DNA of 64,000 bases from Pseudomonas sp. TMP9 (lineage in GTDB: Bacteria > Pseudomonadota > Gammaproteobacteria > Pseudomonadales > Pseudomonadaceae): assembly GCF_037943105.1 (NCBI RefSeq), contig NZ_CP149803.1, forward strand, positions 434,001 through 498,000, given 5' to 3'. The translations under genes and the position numbers were made by a program. The stretch's first letter is position 1, and each line of letters starts with the position of its first letter. Shown here piece after piece: positions 1-8,934 of this stretch. The notes under the pieces are model-generated. The model was not told the origin of the DNA. It saw only the letters and a list, made by a program, of their open reading frames with translations, and made no database searches.

Positions 1-473
1 CATTGCATGATGTACTGCTTGGCAAACACTAGGTAGTCGATGATCGAACTGGCATCGGTCCAGGTGCGAAACAGGTAATTGCCCTTAAAGAAGCTGTTGT
101 GGCCGTAGCAAGCATGGGCGATCACCAGGGCCTGCATGCAGATGGTGTTTTCTTCCATCAGGTAGGCGATGCAGGGGTCGGAGTTGATCACGATTTCGTA
201 GGCCAGACCCATCTGTCCGCGCTTGTAACCCTTCTCAGTGCTGAGGAAGTGTTTGCCATACGACCAATGGTGGTAACCCAGCGGCATGCCGACCGAGGCA
301 TAGGCATCCATCATCTGCTCAGCGGTGATCACCTCAATCTGGTTGGGGTAGGTGTCCAGGACATAGCGTTCGGCAAGCCGGCTAATCTCCCGGTCGTATT
401 GACGGATCAGCTCGAAGGTCCATTCCGAGCCGGTGGAGATGGGTTGACGGCGTTTGCCTTGGCTGTGAGTCAT
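1..473 (-). CDS. SpoVR family protein, C-terminus cut by window edge
   Basis: The first 157 residues of a SpoVR/YcgB-family protein are present; the rest lies beyond the window start. The reading begins [13 protein letters not shown] and includes the family's Trp/His-rich stretches ([26 protein letters not shown]). The family is linked to sporulation cortex formation in Bacillus, but in non-sporulating proteobacteria its biochemical role is unknown. The ATG overlaps the upstream yeaH stop by 4 bp (ATGA), so translation is probably coupled. It is the third gene of the prkA-yeaH-spoVR unit, which in enterobacteria belongs to the stationary-phase and nitrogen-stress response. Identity is secure; function is inferred from the neighbourhood. 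Confidence 0.93.
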   Translation of the reverse strand, partial: MTHSQGKRRQPISTGSEWTFELIRQYDREISRLAERYVLDTYPNQIEVITAEQMMDAYASVGMPLGYHHWSYGKHFLSTEKGYKRGQMGLAYEIVINSDPCIAYLMEENTICMQALVIAHACYGHNSFFKGNYLFRTWTDASSIIDYLVFAKQYIMQ

Positions 474-1738
474 GTGGCGAGCCTCCGCTGGAACAGGTCG
501 CGGAATACCGGATAAATGTCCCCGGCTGAAACCAATTGCTGCTGGGCGAAGGTGTCGGCGAATGCCGCGCTGACGTGCTCGTACTCAAACCACAGCGCTT
601 GGTGTTCGCGCGGGGTGATTTCGACGTAGGTGAAGTACTGCACGAACGGCATGATCTGCTTGATCAGTAAGTCCCGGCACAGAGGGGAGTCATCATTCCA
701 GTTGTCACCGTCTGAGGCTTGGGCGGCATAGATGTTCCACTCGTTGATCGGGTAGCGCTCGGTCATCACCTCATGCATCAACTTGAGTGCGCTGGAGACA
801 ATGGTGCCGCCGGTTTCGCGCGAATAGAAAAACTCCTCTTCGTCGACTTCTTTGGCGCTGGTGTGGTGGCGAATAAACACCACATCGATCTTGTCGTAAT
901 TGCGCTTGAGGAACAGGTACAAGAGGATAAAGAAGCGCTTGGCGATGTCTTTGGTCGACTGCGTCATGGAGCCCGACACGTCCATTAGGCAGAACATCAC
1001 CGCCTTGGAGCTGGGGTTAGGCTGTTTGACCAGCAGGTTGTACTTGAGGTCGAAGGTGTCGAGAAATGGCACGCGCTTGATCCGCGCGCGCAGTGTGCTG
1101 ACGTGTTCTTCCAGCGCCTGAATGTCGCCGAGGTTATCCGGTTGTTCAAGCCTCAGGCGTTCAAGCTCAGCCTGTGCTGCCTTGAGCGTGTTGCGGCTGC
1201 TGCCGGACAGGGCAATGCGCCGGGCGTGGGCCGAACGCAGGGTGCGGACGATGTTGATGCGTGAAGGGTTGCCTTCGTTGCTGATGCCCGCTCGCACGCT
1301 CTTGAAGGTATCGCTGCCCGTCAGGTGACGCTTGACCAGGTTAGGCAACTCAAGGTCCTCGAACAGAAAATCGAGAAACTCCTCTTGGGTGATCTGAAAG
1401 ACGAACTCATCCATGCCTTCGCCGGCGTTGCTGGCCTTGCCGGCGCCTTGGCCGCTGCCACCCTGCGGGCGGGCAATCTTCTCGCCGCTGGTAAATTCAC
1501 GGTTGCCGGGGTGCACGGTAGTTTGGCGACCACCACGGCCGTGGTGCAGCACCGGCTCGTCAATGTCGCGCCCCGGAATGCTGATTTGTTCGCCGTGCTC
1601 CATGTCGGTGATGGAGCGGCGGCTGACCGCTTCTTCCACGGCCTTTTTGATGTGGTCACGGTGACGGCGCAGAAAACGCTGACGGTTTACCGTGCTCTTG
1701 TTTTTGCCGTTTAAGCGGCGGTCGATCACATGGCTCAT
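470..1738 (-). CDS. yeaH: YeaH/YhbH family protein (DUF444), VWA-like
   Basis: 422 residues starting [16 protein letters not shown] chose this internal ATG because TGGAGGG lies just upstream and the family begins with this sequence; the longer reading to 1807 adds 23 unrelated residues. The C-terminal half has a von Willebrand A fold with a MIDAS-like DVSGSM motif (near residue 250) followed by [10 protein letters not shown]. The N-terminal half is charged and Gly-rich ([21 protein letters not shown]). It sits between prkA and spoVR. The family is thought to be a partner of the PrkA kinase, but no activity is established. The stop overlaps the spoVR start. Confidence 0.95.
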   Translation of the reverse strand: MSHVIDRRLNGKNKSTVNRQRFLRRHRDHIKKAVEEAVSRRSITDMEHGEQISIPGRDIDEPVLHHGRGGRQTTVHPGNREFTSGEKIARPQGGSGQGAGKASNAGEGMDEFVFQITQEEFLDFLFEDLELPNLVKRHLTGSDTFKSVRAGISNEGNPSRINIVRTLRSAHARRIALSGSSRNTLKAAQAELERLRLEQPDNLGDIQALEEHVSTLRARIKRVPFLDTFDLKYNLLVKQPNPSSKAVMFCLMDVSGSMTQSTKDIAKRFFILLYLFLKRNYDKIDVVFIRHHTSAKEVDEEEFFYSRETGGTIVSSALKLMHEVMTERYPINEWNIYAAQASDGDNWNDDSPLCRDLLIKQIMPFVQYFTYVEITPREHQALWFEYEHVSAAFADTFAQQQLVSAGDIYPVFRDLFQRRLAT

Positions 1739-1833
1739 CACGGCCCTCCATGCACTGCGGGTTTCAGATGTCGGGCTGCAGAGCACGTGTGGCGTGTTCT
1801 GCAGCAATCCCCTGTCTGTCGCGGCAGAGCGAT

Positions 1834-3756
1834 TTATTGCGATTTACGAACCCGCAGGTACCACTCAGACAGCAGGCGCACCTGCTTGTCGGTGTAGCCG
1901 CGTTCGACCATACGCGTGACGAAGTCGTTGTGTTTTTTTTGGTCTTCCTTGCTCGCCTTGGCGTTGAAGCTGATAACCGGCAGCAAGTCTTCGGTGTTGG
2001 AGAACATCTTTTTCTCGATGACCACGCGCAGCTTTTCGTAACTCAGCCAGGTTGGATTTTTACCGTTATTGTTGGCACGAGCACGCAGCACGAAGTTGAC
2101 GATCTCGTTACGGAAATCCTTGGGATTGCTGATGCCGGCAGGTTTTTCGATCTTCTCTAAGTCCTCATTGAGGGCCACCCGGTTAAGAATTTCCCCGGTT
2201 TCAGGGTCGCGGTATTCCTGATCCTGAATCCAGAAATCGGCGTACAGCACGTAACGATCGAAAATGTTCTGCCCATATTCGCTGTAAGACTCCAGGTAAG
2301 CCGTCTGGATTTCCTTACCGATAAACTCGATATAGCGCGGTGCTAAGTATTCTTTGATAAAGCGCAGGTAACGCTCGCGGGTTTCCGCTGGGAATTGCTC
2401 CTGCTCAATCTGCTGCTCTAGCACGTACAGCAGGTGCACGGGGTTGGCGGCGATCTCGTGCGGGTCGAAGTTGAAGACCTTGGAGAGAATCTTGAAGGCG
2501 AAGCGAGTCGACAAGCCGTTCATGCCTTCATCGACACCGGCAGTGTCGCGGTACTCCTGAATCGACTTGGCTTTAGGGTCGGTGTCCTTGAGGTTTTCGC
2601 CGTCGTAGACACGCATTTTCGAGTAAACGTTGGAGTTTTCCGGCTCCTTGAGGCGGCTGAGTACGGTGAACTGCGCGAGCATCTTCAGCGTGTCGGGGGC
2701 ACAGTGGGCTTTGGCCAAGGAGCTGTTGAACAGCAGCTTGTCGTAAATCTTGATCTCGTCGGTCACGCGCAGGCAGTAAGGCACCTTGACGATGTAGATA
2801 CGGTCGATAAACGCTTCATTGTTTTTGTTGTTGCGAAAGCTATGCCACTCCGACTCGTTGGAGTGAGCCAGCAAAATACCGCTGTAGGGGATCGCGCCGA
2901 GGCCTTCAGTGCTGTTGTAGTTGCCTTCTTGGGTGGCGGTTAGCAGCGGATGCAGCACCTTGATCGGTGCTTTAAACATCTCAACGAACTCCATCAAGCC
3001 TTGGTTAGCCCGGCACAGCGCACCTGAGTAGCTGTAGGCATCAGCATCGTTCTGGGAAAACTCTTCCAGCTTACGGATATCCACCTTGCCAACGAGGGCG
3101 GAAATGTCCTGATTATTTTCATCGCCCGGCTCGGTTTTCGCCACGGCGATCTGATTGAGGATCGAGGGAAAGAGTTTGACCACGCGGAACTGACTGATGT
3201 CGCCGCCAAACTCCTGCAAACGCTTGGTCGCCCACGGCGACATGATGCTGCCTAGGTAGCGGCGGGGGATGCTGTAATCCTCTTCAAGAATGGCACCGTC
3301 TTCAGCGTCGCTGAACAGCCCCAGCGGTGACTCGAACACGGGTGAGCCTTTGATCGCGTAGAACGGCACCTTCTCGATCAAGTGCTTGAGTTTTTCCGCC
3401 AGGGAAGACTTACCGCCGCCTACTGGGCCGAGTAAGTAGAGGATTTGTTTTTTCTCTTCCAGGCCCTGCGCAGCATGGCGGAAGTAGGAAACGATTTGGT
3501 CGACGCATTCTTCCATGCCATGGAAGTCGGCAAACGCTGGGTAACGGCGGATGACCTTGTTGGAAAAAATGCGTGACTGGCGAGGGTCGGCTGAGGTGTC
3601 GAGCAATTCAGGCTCACCGATTGCCAACAACAAGCGCTCGGCCGCTGTGGCATAGGCGCCTTGGTCCTGTTTGCAAAGTTCGAGGTACTCCTGGAGGGAG
3701 AACTCCTCTTGGCGGGTTGCTTCAAAACGTTGTTGGAAGTGGCTAAAAATGCTCAT
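1834..3756 (-). CDS. prkA: PrkA family serine protein kinase / AAA protein
   Basis: 640 residues, the usual family length, starting [16 protein letters not shown] with GAGGTGA upstream; the in-frame extension to 3828 lacks family sequence. An AAA-type N-terminal domain carries the P-loop [13 protein letters not shown] (near residue 110). It is followed by the conserved LAHSNESEW segment and a C-terminal PrkA kinase-like domain. In E. coli the homologue YeaG is a Ser/Thr kinase involved in nitrogen starvation and stationary-phase adaptation. First gene of the trio prkA-yeaH-spoVR; the 95-bp gap to yeaH still fits one transcript. Confidence 0.96.
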   Translation of the reverse strand: MSIFSHFQQRFEATRQEEFSLQEYLELCKQDQGAYATAAERLLLAIGEPELLDTSADPRQSRIFSNKVIRRYPAFADFHGMEECVDQIVSYFRHAAQGLEEKKQILYLLGPVGGGKSSLAEKLKHLIEKVPFYAIKGSPVFESPLGLFSDAEDGAILEEDYSIPRRYLGSIMSPWATKRLQEFGGDISQFRVVKLFPSILNQIAVAKTEPGDENNQDISALVGKVDIRKLEEFSQNDADAYSYSGALCRANQGLMEFVEMFKAPIKVLHPLLTATQEGNYNSTEGLGAIPYSGILLAHSNESEWHSFRNNKNNEAFIDRIYIVKVPYCLRVTDEIKIYDKLLFNSSLAKAHCAPDTLKMLAQFTVLSRLKEPENSNVYSKMRVYDGENLKDTDPKAKSIQEYRDTAGVDEGMNGLSTRFAFKILSKVFNFDPHEIAANPVHLLYVLEQQIEQEQFPAETRERYLRFIKEYLAPRYIEFIGKEIQTAYLESYSEYGQNIFDRYVLYADFWIQDQEYRDPETGEILNRVALNEDLEKIEKPAGISNPKDFRNEIVNFVLRARANNNGKNPTWLSYEKLRVVIEKKMFSNTEDLLPVISFNAKASKEDQKKHNDFVTRMVERGYTDKQVRLLSEWYLRVRKSQ

Positions 3757-4017
3757 GACGTCACCTCGCTGGATGCGCAGAGCCGGTGCGGGAGCAGTTA
3801 GGTATTGACTGGCTCCGGGCAGCGTCACCCCGGATAAAACCCCCAGAACACCTCATGACCCCATGCCGTTAGGCCGGCTCTACCTGATTTGGGATGGCCT
3901 GAGCTGAAGGATAGTTCGGAATCGGCGGGGGCAAGGTGCGCGCAACGATAACAGGATATTACCGCTGCTCAGGAGTGGCCTTCAGGCCGCTGCTGGTGCG
4001 GCTTAGGCGCTGAAAAA
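3757..4017 (-). promoter_or_regulatory. Presumed promoter region of prkA operon
   Basis: 261 bp with no gene, between the glpE stop and the prkA start on the same strand, and the only space from which prkA-yeaH-spoVR could have its own promoter. I searched the minus strand for a sigma-54 GG-N10-GC element and for a clear sigma-70/sigma-S -10 box and could not settle on one, so the call rests on position alone. Confidence 0.4.
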
Positions 4018-4347
4018 TTATTCTTCAGGTGATTGCGCGGTGTCGCCAGGAAAGGTCGCGCGCCACAACTCAAAACCGCCATCCAGGCTGTACACATCAC
4101 TGAAGCCTTGCCCCGCCAAATAGGCCGCCGCACTTTGGCTAGAATTGCCGTGATAACAGGCGACGATAAGCGGTTTATCGAGGTCCGCCTGGGTGATAAA
4201 GCCATGCAGTGAATGGTTGTCTAGGTGCTGTGAGTCGCTGATATGGCCAGCAGCAAAGCTTTGTGGGTCACGGATATCAACAACCACCGCGCCCTGCTGG
4301 CGCAGGGCCTGAGCCTGCTCTGGGGGGATGCGTTTGAATTCGCTCAT
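4018..4347 (-). CDS. glpE: Thiosulfate sulfurtransferase GlpE (single-domain rhodanese)
   Basis: 109 residues forming one rhodanese domain. The active-site loop [11 protein letters not shown] contains the cysteine that carries the persulfide when sulfur moves from thiosulfate to cyanide or thioredoxin. [16 protein letters not shown] near residue 20 is the CH2A motif, and the C-terminal LDGGFELWR is typical of GlpE. The short 6-residue loop is the GlpE type. It follows apaH by 2 bp and is probably the last gene of the surA-pdxA-ksgA-apaG-apaH run. Cytoplasmic. Confidence 0.95.
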   Translation of the reverse strand: MSEFKRIPPEQAQALRQQGAVVVDIRDPQSFAAGHISDSQHLDNHSLHGFITQADLDKPLIVACYHGNSSQSAAAYLAGQGFSDVYSLDGGFELWRATFPGDTAQSPEE

Positions 4348-4349
4348 GC

Positions 4350-5165
4350 TTACTCCTTACAGTCGCAGCTGTATTTCTCGCCGCTATCGATATTCATCAG
4401 GGTCATGCTCGCCCCCCACACACAGCCGGTATCCAGAGCCACCACGTTGGGCTCTTGGCATTGGCCTTCGAGCGCCGCCCAATGGCCGAAGATAATGCGC
4501 TGCCCAGCGGTCTTGCGCTGCTTGTAACTGAACCAGGGCGCGTAGCCGGGTGGCGCAGTGCCGACGCCTTCTTTGCTGTGCAGGTCGAGGGTGCCATCGG
4601 CTTTACAAAAACGCATGCGGGTGAAGTAATTGGTGATAACCCGCAGGCGGGCGACACCGTGTAGGTCACTGTTCCACTTGGGCGGTTCGTTGCCATACAT
4701 GCCATCCAGAAACAGCGGCATGCGCGCATCATCACGCAGGGCTTCTTCGACTTCTGCAGCGCGTTTTAGCGCTTTGCTCATGCTCCACTGCGGCGGAATG
4801 CCAGCATGCACCAAGGCCGTGTCGCGGGTGGCATCGTAATGCAGCAGTTTTTGCCGGCGCAGCCAGTCGAGCAGGTCGGCGGCGTCGGGCGCTTCAATCA
4901 CCTCGCGCAGGGTGTCGGCTTTTTTCAAGCGTTCGATATTATTGGCCACGGCCAACAGGTGCAGGTCGTGGTTGCCCAGCACACAGGTCAGTGCTTCGCG
5001 AATACTGTAGAGAAAGCGCAAGGTGGCCAGCGATTCAGGACCACGATTGACCAGGTCGCCGACTAGCCACAGGGTGTCTTGTGCCGGATCAAAGGCTACG
5101 CGCTCTAGTAAGCATTGCAGCGGCTTCAAACAGCCTTGCAGGTCGCCAACAGCGTAGGTAGCCAT
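4350..5165 (-). CDS. apaH: Bis(5'-nucleosyl)-tetraphosphatase, symmetrical (ApaH)
   Basis: 271 residues, full family length. It hydrolyses Ap4A to two ADP and also removes Np4 caps from RNA. The metallophosphatase signature blocks are all visible: GDLQGC (residues 7-12), [19 protein letters not shown], then VHAGIPPQW and GHWAALEG. The start codon overlaps the apaG stop by one base (TAATG), so the two are translationally coupled. The apaG-apaH-ksgA linkage is widely conserved in Gammaproteobacteria. Confidence 0.97.
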   Translation of the reverse strand: MATYAVGDLQGCLKPLQCLLERVAFDPAQDTLWLVGDLVNRGPESLATLRFLYSIREALTCVLGNHDLHLLAVANNIERLKKADTLREVIEAPDAADLLDWLRRQKLLHYDATRDTALVHAGIPPQWSMSKALKRAAEVEEALRDDARMPLFLDGMYGNEPPKWNSDLHGVARLRVITNYFTRMRFCKADGTLDLHSKEGVGTAPPGYAPWFSYKQRKTAGQRIIFGHWAALEGQCQEPNVVALDTGCVWGASMTLMNIDSGEKYSCDCKE

Positions 5166-5545
5166 TAGTGCAGCGAGCCTGGAACCACCAGGCGGAAAGG
5201 CGCGATGGTGGCGTCAAAGCGTTTACCGTCTTCAGCCAGCATGTGGTAGCTGCCTTGCATAAAGCCGACGCGGGTGGTCATCACGGTGCCGCTGCTGTAG
5301 GTGTGGCTGGCACCGGCCTGAATAAGCGGCTGCTCACCGACCACGCCGGCGCCGCGCACTTCTTGCACGCGGCCATCGCCATCGGTAATCACCCAGTGCC
5401 GAGAAAGCAGCGTGGCGGGCAGTTCACCGGTGTTGCTGACCGTGACGGTATAGGCGAAGGCAAAGCGGTTTTGCTCTGGCTGCGACTGCTCGGGTAGGTA
5501 GCGGCTGACGACGCTGACGTCGATGCTGTAGCGCGAATCGCTCAT
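5165..5545 (-). CDS. apaG: ApaG/CorD family protein (Co2+/Mg2+ efflux-associated)
   Basis: 126 residues, the standard length. It is a single fibronectin-type-III-like beta-sandwich (DUF525) with the family segments [31 protein letters not shown] and [20 protein letters not shown]. Mutants of the Salmonella homologue CorD lose cobalt resistance and Mg2+ efflux, but the direct activity is unclear. Located 41 bp after ksgA and overlapping apaH by one base. Confidence 0.96.
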   Translation of the reverse strand: MSDSRYSIDVSVVSRYLPEQSQPEQNRFAFAYTVTVSNTGELPATLLSRHWVITDGDGRVQEVRGAGVVGEQPLIQAGASHTYSSGTVMTTRVGFMQGSYHMLAEDGKRFDATIAPFRLVVPGSLH

Positions 5546-5586
5546 GGTTCATTAACTCGGTAAGCAGAAAACCCGTCTAACGGTTG

Positions 5587-6390
5587 TCAGTCGGCGTTCG
5601 GTTGTTCAGTGAGTTTGTCTGCCAAGCGTACAAAGGCCGCCAGATCCAATTGTTCAGGACGCAAGCTGCCATCCACACCGGCCGCTTCGATGGCGTCGGC
5701 GGCAAGCAAGTTCTTTAGGGTGTTACGCAAGGTTTTACGCCGTTGGTTGAAAGCCTCGCGTACCACCCGCTCAAGCAGGCGATGATCTTTGGCCGGGTGC
5801 GGCAGCACCTCATGCGGCACCAAGCGGACAATCGCGGACTCGACCTTGGGCGGCGGATTAAATGCGCCGGGGCCAACATTGAACAGGTGCTCCACGCGGC
5901 AGTGGTACTGCACCATGATCGACAACCGGCCCCAATCACCGCCGCCTGGGGTTGCAGCCAAGCGCTCAACCACTTCCTTCTGCAACATAAAGTGCATGTC
6001 GCGAATTAGGGCGGCGTTATTCAATAGATGGAAAATCAGCGGCGTGGAGATGTTGTAAGGCAGGTTGCCGACTACCCGCAGGCTGCGCGGTGCAGCATCC
6101 AGTTGTTTGAAATCGAACTTGAGCGCATCGCCTTGATTCAGACGAAAGCGCGGGTTGTTGCCGAACTGGTTTTGCAGAATTGGGATCAGGTCGCGGTCGA
6201 GTTCAATCACATCAAGCTGAGCGCCGCTGTCGAGCAAACCTTCGGTCAGTGCGCCCTGGCCTGGGCCGATTTCCAGCATGTGCTCGCTTTCGCGGGCATG
6301 GATGGCGCGCAGAATGCGGTGGATGACTCCGGCGTCATGCAGGAAGTTCTGGCCGAAACGCTTACGCGCGCGGTGTTGGTATTCAGACAT
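5587..6390 (-). CDS. ksgA: 16S rRNA (adenine1518-N6/1519-N6) dimethyltransferase
   Basis: 267 residues. It dimethylates the two adjacent adenosines in the 3'-terminal helix 45 of 16S rRNA, a late 30S assembly checkpoint; loss gives kasugamycin resistance. The SAM-binding motif I LEIGPGQGALTE (near residue 40), the catalytic NLPYNIS motif and the RRKTLRNTL C-terminal region are all present. Start MSEYQHRARKRFGQNFL matches the family. Lies between pdxA and apaG on the same strand. Confidence 0.98.
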   Translation of the reverse strand: MSEYQHRARKRFGQNFLHDAGVIHRILRAIHARESEHMLEIGPGQGALTEGLLDSGAQLDVIELDRDLIPILQNQFGNNPRFRLNQGDALKFDFKQLDAAPRSLRVVGNLPYNISTPLIFHLLNNAALIRDMHFMLQKEVVERLAATPGGGDWGRLSIMVQYHCRVEHLFNVGPGAFNPPPKVESAIVRLVPHEVLPHPAKDHRLLERVVREAFNQRRKTLRNTLKNLLAADAIEAAGVDGSLRPEQLDLAAFVRLADKLTEQPNAD

Positions 6391-6497
6391 GCAGCAGCTC
6401 CAAGCTTCAAACCAAGGGCTTGAAGCGAATGTAACGTGTGTAGAAAGCTCGGCAGTTTAACAGCATTGACTGTCTACGCCCGCGCAGCAGATGGCGC

Positions 6498-7499
6498 TCA
6501 GTGGGTTTTCACCTGGCTGGCGGCCATGGCGTAGGCGGTTTGCAGAGCGACCTGCAGGCTGCCGCTGTCGATCTTGCCGCTACCAGCCAGATCCAGCGCA
6601 GTGCCGTGATCGACCGAAGTGCGGATGATCGGTAAGCCCAAGGTGATATTCACCGCCGCGCCAAAGCCTTTGTACTTAAGCACCGGCAGGCCTTGGTCGT
6701 GGTACATGGCCAGCACCGCATCACACTGCTCAAGGTGTTTGGGCGTGAATAAGGTATCAGCCGGTAACGGGCCGATCAGGTTGATGCCCTCGGCGCGCAA
6801 CTGCTGCAGGGTCGGCTCGATAATTTCAATTTCTTCGCGGCCCAAGTGGCCGCCTTCACCGGCATGCGGATTCAACCCACACACCAGAATACGCGGCTGA
6901 GCAATGCCAAATTTTGTGCGTAGATCATGATCGAGAATCCGCGTGACACGGCTCAGGCGCTCAGGCGTGATGGCGGCGGCCACCTCTTTGAGCGGCAGGT
7001 GTGTGGTCACGAGCGCCACACGCAGGCCGTGGGTGGCGAGCATCATCACCACCTGCTCGGTGTGCGTCAGTTCGGCGAGGAATTCGGTATGGCCGGAGAA
7101 GGCAATCCCCGCTTCGTTGATGACGCCCTTGTGCACAGGGGCGGTAATCATCCCCGCAAAGTACCCATCTACGCAGCCTTGGGCGGCGCGGGTGAGGGTT
7201 TGCAGCACATAATGTGCATTCTCCACGTTGAGCTGGCCAGGCTCGACGGCAGCGCCAAGCGGTGTGTCCCAGACATACAAACTGCCGGCAGGCGCGGGCT
7301 GAGTAGGCCACGCTTCTGGGCCGACGCGGACCAGCTGGAGGGTTAATCCCAGCAGTAGTGCGCGCTCGGCAAGTAAATCTTGGCTGGCAATGGCGACAAG
7401 GGCGTGGGGTTGCGCCTCGCGGGCCAGCAGTAGGCAGAGGTCGGGGCCTATGCCAGCAGGCTCGCCAGGTGTCAGGGCAAAAAGGCGGGTGGCGGTCAT
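6498..7499 (-). CDS. pdxA: 4-hydroxythreonine-4-phosphate dehydrogenase
   Basis: 333 residues. NAD(P)-dependent oxidation of 4-phosphohydroxy-threonine, a step of DXP-dependent pyridoxal 5'-phosphate synthesis. Begins with the family's [12 protein letters not shown]. Metal-binding histidines are in [21 protein letters not shown] and the hallmark [15 protein letters not shown]; the C-terminal [14 protein letters not shown] is conserved. Lies 136 bp after surA with a terminator-like hairpin between them, so the two may be only partly co-transcribed. Confidence 0.98.
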   Translation of the reverse strand: MTATRLFALTPGEPAGIGPDLCLLLAREAQPHALVAIASQDLLAERALLLGLTLQLVRVGPEAWPTQPAPAGSLYVWDTPLGAAVEPGQLNVENAHYVLQTLTRAAQGCVDGYFAGMITAPVHKGVINEAGIAFSGHTEFLAELTHTEQVVMMLATHGLRVALVTTHLPLKEVAAAITPERLSRVTRILDHDLRTKFGIAQPRILVCGLNPHAGEGGHLGREEIEIIEPTLQQLRAEGINLIGPLPADTLFTPKHLEQCDAVLAMYHDQGLPVLKYKGFGAAVNITLGLPIIRTSVDHGTALDLAGSGKIDSGSLQVALQTAYAMAASQVKTH

Positions 7500-7572
7500 T
7501 GGTAGACTCTCGGTTATGCCCCAGTTTTATCGGCGCCTTAGTTAGGGCGCCAAACGTTGCTGGTGCAGCATG

Positions 7573-7609
7573 AAAAAACCCGGCGATGCGTGTGCATAAG
7601 CCGGGTTTT
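7573..7609 (-). terminator. Rho-independent terminator-like hairpin between surA and pdxA
   Basis: Inverted arms AAAACCCGGC (7575-7584) and GCCGGGTTTT (7600-7609). Read on the minus strand, the second arm runs into TTTTTT, the layout of an intrinsic terminator for transcripts coming from surA. It would attenuate rather than block expression of pdxA-ksgA-apaG-apaH if those lack another promoter. Confidence 0.7.
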
Positions 7610-7635
7610 GGGGGGGGCGCGCGGACGGCTCGAGT

Positions 7636-8934
7636 TTAGAGCTTACTCTCAACGTACGCTTCATCGCGGATCTGGCGCAGCCACGCTTGCAACTCTTCAT
7701 CGTACTTGCGGTTACGCAACACCGTCATCGCTTGCTGCTCGCGGAACTGAGCGCTGCTGTCGGTGGCACGGCGGCCCATGACTTCCAGCACGTGCCAGCC
7801 AAATGGGCTCTTAAACGGCTTGGACAACTCACCAGCCTGGGTGCTGTTCATTACTTCGCGGAACTCAGGCACCAATACATTTGGGTCGATCCAGCTCAGG
7901 GTGCCGCCATTCAGCGCCGAACCTGGGTCTTCGGAGAAGTTTTTCGCCAGCTCAGCAAAGTCTTCACCGGCCAGAATGCGCTGGTAAAGACGCTCGACTA
8001 GGCGCTCAGTCTCAGCCTCAGTTCGGATTTCGCTTGGCTTGATCAGAATGTGGCGAACATTCACTTCGTCACGCACCTGGCTGTCGCCGCCGCGCTTTTC
8101 CAGCAGCTTGATCATGATAAAGCCGCCGGGCGTGCGCATCGGCTCAGTCACTTGGCCGACCGACAGCACGCTGAGCATGGTGTCAAAGGGCGGTGGCAGT
8201 TGTCCGGCTTTGCGCCACCCCATCTCGCCGCCTTCAAGGGCGGTTTCACTGGCCGAGCGGGCAATCGCCAGTTGCGCAAAATCGGCGCCCTGTTGCAATT
8301 GCTGATACAGCTCGCGCGCCTGACGGTCAGCGGCCTGAATGTCCTCAGAAGAAGCACCTTCAGTCACGGGGATCAGAATGTTAGCCAGGCGGAACTCTTC
8401 CGAAAGCTGCATCTTGCCGAGGTCTGAGGCGAGGAAGTTTTGCACTTCCTGATCGGTCACTTGCACGCGCTCAGCGACACGGCGCTGGCGCACACGGCTG
8501 ATGATCATCTCGCGGCGCACTTGGTCACGGGCATCGGTGTAAGACAAACCGTCTTTGGCCAATGCCGCTTGGAACTGCTCAATGCTCATGGCATTGCGCT
8601 GCGCAATAGTGCCGATGGCTTGGTTCAGTTCTTCGTCAGTAATGCGGATGCCTGAGCGTTCACCAATTTGCAGTTGGATGTTCTCGATGATCAGGCGTTC
8701 CAGCACCTGTTGGCTGAGCACATCATTGGGCGGTAAGGCGGCGCCGCGCTGAGTGATGGTCTGCTGCACTTCACGCAGGCGCGCATCGAGCTGGCTTTGC
8801 ATCACCACATCGCTGTCAACAATCGCGACAACGCGGTTGAGTGGGCGTACTTCAGCGTGTGCTGCGGTACCCAGAAACAGCGCGCCCAACAGCAGGGGGC
8901 GCACGCAATCAGAAAGCTTGATCTTCACGTTCAC
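7636..8934 (-). CDS. surA: Periplasmic peptidyl-prolyl isomerase/chaperone SurA
   Basis: 432 residues if the GTG at 8934 is used; AAGG lies 5 nt upstream. Another GTG two codons later (8928) is equally acceptable, and the in-frame ATG at 8970 would place extra residues before the signal peptide. The signal peptide has the hydrophobic core [10 protein letters not shown] and cleavage after AHA. The SurA N-domain ([15 protein letters not shown]) is followed by two parvulin domains (starting EFRLANILI and EVNVRHILI). It escorts unfolded outer-membrane proteins, LptD included, to the BAM complex. Its start lies inside the end of lptD. Confidence 0.95.
   Translation of the reverse strand: MNVKIKLSDCVRPLLLGALFLGTAAHAEVRPLNRVVAIVDSDVVMQSQLDARLREVQQTITQRGAALPPNDVLSQQVLERLIIENIQLQIGERSGIRITDEELNQAIGTIAQRNAMSIEQFQAALAKDGLSYTDARDQVRREMIISRVRQRRVAERVQVTDQEVQNFLASDLGKMQLSEEFRLANILIPVTEGASSEDIQAADRQARELYQQLQQGADFAQLAIARSASETALEGGEMGWRKAGQLPPPFDTMLSVLSVGQVTEPMRTPGGFIMIKLLEKRGGDSQVRDEVNVRHILIKPSEIRTEAETERLVERLYQRILAGEDFAELAKNFSEDPGSALNGGTLSWIDPNVLVPEFREVMNSTQAGELSKPFKSPFGWHVLEVMGRRATDSSAQFREQQAMTVLRNRKYDEELQAWLRQIRDEAYVESKL

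Noticed and set aside
3757..4017. Possible sigma-54 promoter before prkA
   Set aside because: Looked for GG-N10-GC on the minus strand. The nearest candidate in GGCCTAACGGC has the wrong spacing.
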